A stretch of 64,000 bases of DNA, taken from assembly GCF_019063845.1 (NCBI RefSeq), contig NZ_CP077683.1, forward strand, positions 2,906,501-2,970,500, in the 5' to 3' direction. The notes beneath the pieces are model-generated. The model did not search any database. It had not been told where the DNA came from and worked only from the letters and a program-made list of their open reading frames with translations. The position numbers were made by a program, and so were the translations under genes. Below, piece by piece: positions 26,447 to 33,849 of this stretch (position 1 is the first letter of the stretch; each line of letters begins with the position of its first letter). This DNA is from Geomonas subterranea (lineage in GTDB: Bacteria > Desulfobacterota > Desulfuromonadia > Geobacterales > Geobacteraceae).

Positions 26447-27951
26447 TGATTTCCATAGTTAACCGGTTGTTCAGCGCAGTAAGCCAGTCCCGTTTCGCCG
26501 CCTTCGCCCTTCTGCTCGTCTTCAGTTGCGCCGCGTCCGAGGCCGGCGCCGCGAAATCCAGCGCCATGGCGGAAGCCAGGATCGACAATACCGTCAGGAC
26601 CGAGACGCTCGCCACCCCGCGCAACATGACCTTCCCGCCGCTTAAGTTCCAGCTCCCCAAGAGCGAGCGCGTGCAGCTTAAAAACGGGATGGTGGTGTAT
26701 CTCCTTCAGGACCGCGAACTTCCGATCGTGAACCTGACCAGCTACCTGAATGTCGGCAGCCTCTACGAGCCGGACGCAAAGGTGGGACTCGCTGCGCTGA
26801 CCGGCGCCACCCTGAGAAGCGGGGGCACCCTGAAGACCGCCCCCGAAAAGCTGGACCGGGAGCTGGAGTTCATGGCCTCCTCCATCGAATCGGGCATGAA
26901 CGCGGACAACGCCAGCGTCTCCTTCTCCACGCTCTCCAAAAACCTGGACCGCACCCTCACGCTGTTTGCCGAGGTGGTCAGGGAACCGGCCTTCGATCCC
27001 GCACGGTTCGATCTGGCGAAGAGCCACGCCATCGAAGGGATCAGGCGCCAGAACGACGACCCGAAAGCGGTGGCCGGGCGTGAACTGAGCCGCGCCATCT
27101 ACGCCGGCCATCCGCTGGGGCGCATCCCGACGGTCGCCACCGTGAACGCCATCACCCGCGACGACCTGATCGCCTTCCACAAGCGCTACTTCTACCCGGC
27201 CAACATGATCGTAGCGGTCTCCGGCGACTTCGACCGGGCCGAACTACTGAAGAAACTCGAGACCCTCTTCGGCGACTGGCCCAACCAGACCGCGCCCTTC
27301 CCGGTCATCCCGAAACCGGGCGAGGAGATGACCCCGGCGGTGCTGCACGTGCAGAAAGAGGTGAACCAGTCCGTGATCCGCATGGGGCACCTCGGCATCG
27401 ACAAAAACAACCCGGACCTCTACGCCATCAAGGTGATGGATTACATCCTGGGGGGAGGCTTCACCTCGCGGCTCACCCAGGAGATCCGCTCCAACCAGGG
27501 GCTCGCCTACAACGTGGACGCCTACTTCGATCCGGGGCGACGCTTCAAGGGGACCTTCATCGCCGAGACCGAGACCAAGGTGGAATCGACGGCGCGCACC
27601 ATCAGGCTTTTGGAATCCATCATCACCGGGATGACTACGGCCGAGGTCTCCGAGGCCGAGCTGCAACTGGCCAAGGAATCCATCATCAACTCCTTCATCT
27701 TCGCCTTCGAGCGGAGCAGCGCCGTCGTCGCGCAGCAGGCACGACTGGAATTCTACGGGTATCCCAAGGGGTACCTGGAGAACTACCGCGACAACATCGC
27801 CCGGGTCACCCGTGCCGACGTGCTTCGGGTGGCAAAGCAGTACCTCCGGCCCGACGTGATGAAGCTCGTGGTGGTGGGGGACGAGAAGAAGTTCGACCAG
27901 CCGCTTTCCGTCTTCGGAAAGGTGCAGGAAATAAAGCTCAACAACAAATAG
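26446..27951 (+). CDS. M16 peptidase-like subunit lacking the zinc motif
   Basis: A 501-aa exported partner of the preceding peptidase. It has the same fold (VQLKNGMVVYLLQDRELPIVNL, FTSRLTQEIRSNQGLAYNVDAYF) but at the position of HxxEH reads GLAALTGATLRSGGT, so it cannot bind zinc. M16B enzymes often work as heterodimers in which the second subunit supplies an R/Y pair that holds the substrate; the family RxxxGLAY motif is present (RSNQGLAY). TAATG overlap with the upstream stop supports equimolar synthesis. Confidence 0.9.
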   Translation: MISIVNRLFSAVSQSRFAAFALLLVFSCAASEAGAAKSSAMAEARIDNTVRTETLATPRNMTFPPLKFQLPKSERVQLKNGMVVYLLQDRELPIVNLTSYLNVGSLYEPDAKVGLAALTGATLRSGGTLKTAPEKLDRELEFMASSIESGMNADNASVSFSTLSKNLDRTLTLFAEVVREPAFDPARFDLAKSHAIEGIRRQNDDPKAVAGRELSRAIYAGHPLGRIPTVATVNAITRDDLIAFHKRYFYPANMIVAVSGDFDRAELLKKLETLFGDWPNQTAPFPVIPKPGEEMTPAVLHVQKEVNQSVIRMGHLGIDKNNPDLYAIKVMDYILGGGFTSRLTQEIRSNQGLAYNVDAYFDPGRRFKGTFIAETETKVESTARTIRLLESIITGMTTAEVSEAELQLAKESIINSFIFAFERSSAVVAQQARLEFYGYPKGYLENYRDNIARVTRADVLRVAKQYLRPDVMKLVVVGDEKKFDQPLSVFGKVQEIKLNNK

Positions 27952-27960
27952 GAGGAAGGT

Positions 27961-28071
27961 ATGGCGACGTGGAAATGCAAGAGCTGCGGGTTCACCAAGG
28001 AAGGGCGCTGCAAACCGCAGAAGTGCCCGCAGTGCCAGGAAAAGGGGAACTTCGAGAAGGTTGAGGAATAA
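27961..28071 (+). CDS. RCKP-type rubredoxin-like small protein
   Basis: A 36-aa protein with two CxxC knuckles, WKCKSCGF and KCPQCQEKGNF, joined by EGRCKPQ. This is the RCKP-type rubredoxin-like zinc or iron knuckle also found at the C-terminus of rubrerythrins. AGGAGGAAGGT lies directly before the ATG, a very strong ribosome site. It starts nine bases after the M16 subunit stop, so it is in that operon, and a terminator follows. It may be an electron carrier or a structural zinc protein. Confidence 0.85.
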   Translation: MATWKCKSCGFTKEGRCKPQKCPQCQEKGNFEKVEE

Positions 28072-28078
28072 CAGGGGC

Positions 28079-28099
28079 GGGCGAATGATTTATTCGCCC
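28079..28099. repeat. REP-like palindrome, third copy
   Basis: GGGCGAAT-5 nt-ATTCGCCC is the same hairpin as at 19762-19781. It lies immediately after the rubredoxin-like gene and before its terminator, flanked by CAACAGG instead of CTACAGC. Confidence 0.7.
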
Positions 28100-28115
28100 C
28101 AACAGGAGCACGTTG

Positions 28116-28151
28116 AAAAGCCCGGCCGGGTCAAACGGTCGGGCTTTTTTT
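28116..28151 (+). terminator. Intrinsic terminator of the M16 operon
   Basis: AAAAGCCCG(A/G)CCG pairs with CGGTCGGGCTTTT around a short loop and is followed by seven T. It closes the M16-rubredoxin operon. Confidence 0.85.
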
Positions 28152-28305
28152 CCATCCTCACCTTTATTACCCTCGCCCTCCGGGAGAGGGTGGCCGAAGG
28201 CCGGGTGAGGGGCTCGCCACCAAGGGGGATTTCGCCTGCGGCAACGCCCCCCCCGCTCCCTCCCGGGAAGAGGGAGTGACACCGGTCCAGCCTGGATGAC
28301 GCGGA

Positions 28306-29085
28306 CTATTCCCCCGTGAACACCGGCGGGCGCTTCTCCAGGAAGGCCTTGATCCCTTCAGCGTAATCCTTGCTGTCGTAGACGGTGCGCCTAAGCCCCT
28401 GCACCCGCTCGAAGGTGAGCGGCGAGAGGGGGTGGGCGCTGGCCAGAAGCCGGATCTGTTCCTTGATCACCCCGATGGAGAGCGGGCTGTTCCTGGTGAT
28501 CTTGTGGGCCATGCTGTAGGTGAACTCCTCCAGCTGCTCCGCCTCGACCAGGTGGTTCAAAAGCCCCGCCTTGCTCGCCTGCTCCGCCGAGAGCGGCTCC
28601 GCCGTGAAGAACATCTCCTTGGCGAAGTTGACCCCCATGATGTTCATGAAGTGCAGGATCCCGGAGACGTTGTACGGGACGCCGATCTTCGCCGGGGTCA
28701 TGCAGAACGAGGAAGTGGGACAGCCGATCAGGATGTCGCAGGAAAGGGCCAGGTCGCAGGCGCCCCCCCAGACACTCCCCTCGATCATGGCGATCACCGG
28801 GATGGGAAGACTCTGGATGGAACGGAGCACCGTCACCAGCGGATCGTGGTAGGAAAGCGGATCGCGCCCCGGCAGCGGCAGCTCGTGCACGTCGTGCCCG
28901 GCCGACCAGACCTTGGACCCCTTGGGGGCCCTGATCACCAGCACCCTCATCCTCCCCTTCTGCAGGGCGCCTATCGACTGCAGCATCTCGTCGATGAGCG
29001 CGCCGCTCAGCATGTTGCGGTGCTCGGGGTCGTTGAAGGTGATGGTCCCTACGTTGTCCTGCAGTGCCGTATTGATGACCGCCAT
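28306..29085 (-). CDS. scpB: Methylmalonyl-CoA decarboxylase-like crotonase
   Basis: A 259-aa crotonase-fold enzyme. It matches remembered features of E. coli ScpB (methylmalonyl-CoA decarboxylase) along its length: RAPKGSKVWSAGHDVHELP (about 50-68), GRDPLSYHDPL, EGSVWGGACDLALSCD (oxyanion hole, about 105-118), MTPAKIGVPYNVSGI and VIKEQIRLL. The C-terminus AFLEKRPPVFTGE also matches. It would convert methylmalonyl-CoA to propionyl-CoA. It is not next to mutase or epimerase genes here. The ATG at 29085 has GGGGAG upstream. Confidence 0.9.
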   Translation of the reverse strand: MAVINTALQDNVGTITFNDPEHRNMLSGALIDEMLQSIGALQKGRMRVLVIRAPKGSKVWSAGHDVHELPLPGRDPLSYHDPLVTVLRSIQSLPIPVIAMIEGSVWGGACDLALSCDILIGCPTSSFCMTPAKIGVPYNVSGILHFMNIMGVNFAKEMFFTAEPLSAEQASKAGLLNHLVEAEQLEEFTYSMAHKITRNSPLSIGVIKEQIRLLASAHPLSPLTFERVQGLRRTVYDSKDYAEGIKAFLEKRPPVFTGE

Positions 29086-29173
29086 TGCTCTCCCCTTTCT
29101 TTCATTGGCGATAGATAAGGGCGCTCCGGATGATCAAGCGCCAGCTCTGATTTTAACAGGTAACGCGAAAAAA

Positions 29174-32100
29174 TCAGAAGCCGGCCTGCAAAACATTCAT
29201 TAGCTGATCGAGCCGGTAGCCGGCGGCCGCCGCGCTCTCCTTCATGAGCGTGGCCAGGGCCTTGGCGGACAGTCCGCTCCCGCGTCCGGCCGGGGCTTTT
29301 GCATCCTCCGCGTACGGCTCCACCTCCGCCAGCCAATCCACCAGCAGTTCGAAGCGCTCCTTGTTGAACCACTGCGCGCCTCCGCTTTCATGCAGGAAGA
29401 GGAACCGGGCCACCGCAGTATCCGAGAAAAGGGCGGCAGAGCAGCGGGTGACCCCGATGGCGCGGCAGCTGGAGAGGAAGGTCTCGTGCTGCAGCAAAAC
29501 CCCCAGCAGCTTGCCAAAGCCCCGCGGCGGCAGATCGATCACCTGTTCCGGGTCCGCCGGCGGCAGGGCCTGTAGCGCCTGCACCAGCGGATGAACCAGT
29601 CCCAGCTCCTCGAAGAGCTGCGCGCTCTCCACCTCCTTCAAGCCCCCGGTCTTGTGCAGCGCCAGGAAGGCGCACAGAAGAAGCCACTCCGCGGGAAGGA
29701 GCTCCCCTTCCCGGACCGGTTGCAGGGCCTGCAGGAACTCCGCGCCGAACTGCCCCAGCAGGTCGCGCTGTTCCTTTTCCGGCGCCTCGGGCGCCAGGGC
29801 CTTGTAGAAAGAGGCCAGCAGCGGCTCCAGCGGCGCGATGCGACCCTGCGGCGGGACGCCCGGCTCCTGCAGCACCACGGCCGCCTTGGACAGGAACTTC
29901 CTGAACGACTCGTGCAGGGGTGCGTAGCGCACCTTCTTGACCTCGTCCTCCAGGTTCTCGACACCGGCACCGTTCAGACGGTAGCAAAGCGCACCCCAGG
30001 TGCCGAAGTCGTCGTCGTAAATCTCGCGGAAGTCGAGGAAGGCGTGGTACTCGTACCCCCCCATCTCCACGTAGAGCCCCTGGTCGCAGAGGTCGCGGCC
30101 GTTTCTCAGGTAGCAAAGCCCCGAGGCGCTGTCGCGGAAGCTGTAATAGTGTCGCCCGTCCCCCTTGAAGCCCAGCGCCTCGCCCAGGGTGGTCTGCGCC
30201 AGGGTGTTGCCCCCCGAGGGGTTTTTCCTCAACACGGCGCAGGAGGTGCGGATCCACCCGGCGGTGGAAGCGTAGGCGTTGTGGAACAGGATCAGGCCGC
30301 GCTCACCGTTGTTGCTGTTGGAATAGGCGAAGACGTTCTCGTTGACGCTGTGGCCGGCGTAGAAGTCGTACAGGGTGAAGTTCTCGCTCCCCGAGAAGAT
30401 GTGACGCCGGCGCATGAGCGGGAAGATGTCGCTTTCGTGGCGCGCCACCAGGTGCTGATCCACCGGCTCGTCCCAGTAGGCGCGCCGGTACTCCATGCCG
30501 TACTTCTCGTGGAACCCCTCGATCTGTCCGTGGCCGACCATGGGGAGGCCCGGCATGGTGACCAGGAGCACGGTGGCGCCGAAGTACTTCCCTTCCTTGC
30601 CGAACTGCTCCACCGCGGTGCGCTCGTCCGGGTTGTTCATGAAGTTGACGAAGCGTTTCAGGATCTCCGGCTCGAACTCGAGCACGTTCTTCACCGTCTG
30701 CCGGTACTTGGCGTTCTCCTCCATCTTCAGCATGTTCATGAAGGCGGAATTGTAGACGCGGTGCATGCCGAGGGTCCTGACGAAGTACCCTTCCATGAGC
30801 CAGAAGGCCTCGGCCAGAAGCAGGGTGTCCGGCGCCTCCACCGCTACCCGGTCCACCACCTCGCGCCAGAATTCGGCGGGGAAGACCTGGTCGAAGCTCG
30901 GGCGGTCCATGCCGTGCTCGGCACGCGAGGGGACGCCGGAGCCGTGCCCCGGCAGCGGGTACCACAGGCGCTGGTAGTGCTTCTTCGCGAGGGTCATGGC
31001 CGCGTCGAACCGGATGATGGGGAACTGGCGCGCCACGTGGAGGATGGTGCCGATGACCGCCTCGCGCACCTCCGGGATCAGGTAGTTGAGCTGCGCGGTG
31101 TCGTTCCAGGGGGTGGAGGTGCCGTCGTTGCCGTGGTAGATGTAGCGCACACGGCCGCTGCCGCGGTCCAGGTGCTTGAAGACGACCGCCGCGTCGCGCT
31201 TGTCCCAGTAGCCGTCCTCGATGAAGAGGCCGATCCGCCCGTCGGGGGAGAGGTCGGGGCCGTTGAACTGGTAGTCGGGGTACGGGGGGTAGTCGAGCTG
31301 GATGAACCAGTCCGGGTGCTCCACGGTCCACTTGGAGTAGAGGCCGGTGTGGTTGGGGACCATGTCACTCGCGAGACGTATGCCGCGGGCGGCGCAGCGC
31401 TGCCGCAGGTTGTCCAGTGCCCAGTCGCCGCCAAGGTCGTGGGCGATGACGTAGTCGTAGAGCGAGTAGGCCGAGGAGATCGCCTCCTGGTTCCCTGCGA
31501 TCCGCTTTATCTGCTGCGAGGAGGGGGAGCGCTCCCAGATGCCGATCAGCCACAGCGCCGTGAAGCCGTAGCGCGACAGCCGGTCCAGCTCGGCGTCGGG
31601 GATCTGGTCCAGCGTCCTCACCTCGGTCTGATAGGTCTTGGCAAGTTGTCCGAGCCACACGTACACCATCTTTGCGATCATGACCACGTTGGCCATCCAG
31701 TCCGCGTCCTGGGAGAAGCGTTCGTACTCGGGGTAGTCATCCCCGCCCCGTTCTCCCCGGCCGAAGCGGAGCACCTTGGGCTCGCCGGGGCCGCCGAAGA
31801 AGGCGCGTCCCTCCTGGGAGACGATGTCCATCGCGGTGACCAGCTCAGTGAGCAGCTCCGGCGGGAGGATGAAAGCCCAGTGCTCCCTGATGTAGGCGAT
31901 CTGCCCGGTCAGCGAGTCGGGGGCCGCCTTCATCGGCGCCCGCAGCAACTCCGGCAGGGAAACGCCCAGCGGCTCGAAGGGGGGGGCCTGCGCCAGGCGC
32001 CGGTCCAGTTCCGAGGTCACCTTGAGGTAGGGGGAGGACTCGGCGAGCCGGGAGGCGTCGAAGAGGCGGCGGAACTGGTCCAAGGCACGGTTCTCGCCGT

Positions 32101-32572
32101 TGAGCAGCATGAGGAGGAGTTCGGCGGCAAGCGCCTGGCGGCGTGCCCGCTCCCCGTCGTCGCCGGCCAGGAACCCCTGCGGCGTGTCGCTGCCCAGCAC
32201 CATCTGCCCCGAAGGGAACAACTCCATGAAACGATCCAGCGTCCTCCCGGCATCACCGGTGAAATCGGGATAACCCGCCTGCGCGATGAGCGCGGCGAGC
32301 ACGCCGGGCTGCTGTTTCGCGCAGTACTGTCCCATGACGTAGCGGTAGACGCGGCTCAGGATGGAATAAAGGTGCAACAGCCCCGGCATGATCGCCGTCT
32401 CGTGCGGCGCAAGCTGCTTGTTCAGCTTCGCTGCCAACCGGCGGGCGTAGATGATGCCGGGCACGTCCCCCAGTTCCTCGAGCATGCCGCGCAGCGCGAT
32501 GCGGTCGCCGCAGGCGGCGGAAATTTGAATCTGAAACGGGAAATAGTCGGAGTTAATAAACCTCTGCTTCAT
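29174..32572 (-). CDS. Large GH13 alpha-amylase-family protein
   Basis: A 1132-aa glycoside hydrolase or transferase of family GH13 with an unusually long N-terminal region (about 300 residues) and a long C-terminal region. The catalytic barrel shows YGFTALWLIGIWERSP (about 337), DMVPNHTG (conserved region I), IIRFDAAMTLAKKH with the nucleophile Asp near 524, LLLAEAFWLMEGYF with the acid Glu near 587, and NNPDERTAVEQFG near 647. The start ATG at 32572 has GAGG upstream; extra upstream codons lack support. No signal peptide is seen, so it should act in the cytoplasm on glycogen or maltodextrin. The exact specificity is not predictable. Confidence 0.85.
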   Translation of the reverse strand: MKQRFINSDYFPFQIQISAACGDRIALRGMLEELGDVPGIIYARRLAAKLNKQLAPHETAIMPGLLHLYSILSRVYRYVMGQYCAKQQPGVLAALIAQAGYPDFTGDAGRTLDRFMELFPSGQMVLGSDTPQGFLAGDDGERARRQALAAELLLMLLNGENRALDQFRRLFDASRLAESSPYLKVTSELDRRLAQAPPFEPLGVSLPELLRAPMKAAPDSLTGQIAYIREHWAFILPPELLTELVTAMDIVSQEGRAFFGGPGEPKVLRFGRGERGGDDYPEYERFSQDADWMANVVMIAKMVYVWLGQLAKTYQTEVRTLDQIPDAELDRLSRYGFTALWLIGIWERSPSSQQIKRIAGNQEAISSAYSLYDYVIAHDLGGDWALDNLRQRCAARGIRLASDMVPNHTGLYSKWTVEHPDWFIQLDYPPYPDYQFNGPDLSPDGRIGLFIEDGYWDKRDAAVVFKHLDRGSGRVRYIYHGNDGTSTPWNDTAQLNYLIPEVREAVIGTILHVARQFPIIRFDAAMTLAKKHYQRLWYPLPGHGSGVPSRAEHGMDRPSFDQVFPAEFWREVVDRVAVEAPDTLLLAEAFWLMEGYFVRTLGMHRVYNSAFMNMLKMEENAKYRQTVKNVLEFEPEILKRFVNFMNNPDERTAVEQFGKEGKYFGATVLLVTMPGLPMVGHGQIEGFHEKYGMEYRRAYWDEPVDQHLVARHESDIFPLMRRRHIFSGSENFTLYDFYAGHSVNENVFAYSNSNNGERGLILFHNAYASTAGWIRTSCAVLRKNPSGGNTLAQTTLGEALGFKGDGRHYYSFRDSASGLCYLRNGRDLCDQGLYVEMGGYEYHAFLDFREIYDDDFGTWGALCYRLNGAGVENLEDEVKKVRYAPLHESFRKFLSKAAVVLQEPGVPPQGRIAPLEPLLASFYKALAPEAPEKEQRDLLGQFGAEFLQALQPVREGELLPAEWLLLCAFLALHKTGGLKEVESAQLFEELGLVHPLVQALQALPPADPEQVIDLPPRGFGKLLGVLLQHETFLSSCRAIGVTRCSAALFSDTAVARFLFLHESGGAQWFNKERFELLVDWLAEVEPYAEDAKAPAGRGSGLSAKALATLMKESAAAAGYRLDQLMNVLQAGF

Positions 32573-32728
32573 CAAGCACCTCGTCAGCCCTATTGTAGTG
32601 GTGGACCGCTCCGGGCCGGGCGGCACAGTCAGATATGATACATTGGAATGCCGCCACTGTCTTTAAAAAAAATATTATTAAATTACACAAACTCAAATCC
32701 ATTACCCCGCCCGCTCTGGCATTTGGCC

Positions 32729-32757
32729 TTGACACTGTTGCCGATTTCACCTAAACC
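32729..32757 (+). promoter_or_regulatory. Possible promoter upstream of mltG
   Basis: A perfect TTGACA (32729-32734) is followed after 17 bp by TAAACC (32752-32757), a weak -10. The placement is plausible for mltG. Confidence 0.35.
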
Positions 32758-32802
32758 TAGTGCTCAGTTAGCAAAAAGCACCGTTTCGCATAGGATAGTG
32801 CC

Positions 32803-33849
32803 ATCTTCGCTTCCAGCCTCAAAGATACGTTCCAGCGGCAGCGCAGACTCTGTATCGCGCTGCTGCTGATAGTCACCCTGGTACCCATCACCCGCTTTTC
32901 CCGGTTCCTGCTGTTTCCTCCCGGCAATGGCAAGCGCGTGGAGATCGTCGAGCTAGGCAAGGGGCGCCCGCTGAAAGCACTGGCTGCCGACCTCGAAGCC
33001 CGCCGCGTCCTCTCCAGCGCCCGGCTCTTCACGCTCTACGCGCGCCTGAAGGGGGGCGACGCCAAGCTCAAGGCGGGCTACTACCAGTTCGACGACGGCA
33101 TGCGCCCCGGCCAGATCCTTGCCAAGATGATCAGCGGCGACATCTACCAGCGCATCTTCGCGCTCCCGGAGGGATACTCCAGCTACCAGGTGGCGGAGAT
33201 GCTGGAGAAACGCGGCATCTTCGGCAGGGACAAATTCCTCGCCGCCTGCCACGACCAGGCCCTGCTGAAGGAAATGGGGATCGACGCCGCGAGCGCCGAG
33301 GGATATCTCTTTCCCGGGAGCTACAACATCCTGCCGGGCCAGACGGAGCTCGAAGTGGTGCGCGGGATGGTGCAACGTCAAAAGGCGTACCTGAAGGAGT
33401 CGGTGGACGGCCGGGCGAGGGCCAGGGGGGTCCCGGTGCAGAAGCTTTTGACCCTCGCCTCCATGGTGGAGAAGGAGGCCGTGCTCCCCGCGGAGAAGCC
33501 GGTCATCGCCGCCGTGTTCCAAAACCGCCTGCAACTCGGCATGCGGCTGCAGAGCGACCCCACCGCCCTCTACGGCGTGCGGGCCTTCGCCGGAAAAGTG
33601 AGACGCGAGGACATCCTGAAGCCGACCCCGTACAACACCTACCTGATCCCCGCGCTACCGCCGGGGCCGATCGGCAACCCGGGGAAGGACGCCATCGAGG
33701 CGGTGCTCAACCCCGCGGCGGTCCCCTACCTCTACTTCGTGGGGCGCGGCGACGGCAGCCACCAGTTTTCCAAGGATCTCGCGTCTCATAACGAGGCGGT
33801 GCGCAAGTACCTCAAGGCACCCGCGACTGCGCCGCAAGGGGGAAGCTAG
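32803..33849 (+). CDS. mltG: Endolytic transglycosylase MltG
   Basis: An inner-membrane enzyme that cleaves nascent peptidoglycan. Family motifs: SSYQVAEMLEKRGI, AEGYLFPGSYNI, TLASMVEKEAVLP with the catalytic Glu, NRLQLGMRLQSDPT and PYNTYLIPALPPGPIGNPG. The only canonical in-frame start is GTG 32938, but that would leave out the expected membrane anchor, which is encoded just upstream (LCIALLLIVTLVPITRF). The frame is open back to a TAG at 32791, with AGGAT then ATC at 32803, so I give 32803 as the outer limit. A GTG at 32798 is out of frame. Possible explanations are a non-canonical ATC start or a small sequence error. The stop abuts the next gene's ATG. Confidence 0.85.
   Translation: MFASSLKDTFQRQRRLCIALLLIVTLVPITRFSRFLLFPPGNGKRVEIVELGKGRPLKALAADLEARRVLSSARLFTLYARLKGGDAKLKAGYYQFDDGMRPGQILAKMISGDIYQRIFALPEGYSSYQVAEMLEKRGIFGRDKFLAACHDQALLKEMGIDAASAEGYLFPGSYNILPGQTELEVVRGMVQRQKAYLKESVDGRARARGVPVQKLLTLASMVEKEAVLPAEKPVIAAVFQNRLQLGMRLQSDPTALYGVRAFAGKVRREDILKPTPYNTYLIPALPPGPIGNPGKDAIEAVLNPAAVPYLYFVGRGDGSHQFSKDLASHNEAVRKYLKAPATAPQGGS

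Noticed and set aside
29591..32638. A 1015-codon plus-strand frame opposite the GH13 gene
   Set aside because: The minus strand holds all GH13 catalytic motifs. The plus frame is Val/Gly/Arg/His-rich, typical of an antisense frame in GC-rich coding DNA.
32705..32760. A sigma-54 promoter before mltG (TGGC and TTGC words are close together)
   Set aside because: The GG-to-GC distance is not 10 bp in any register, so the RpoN spacing rule fails.
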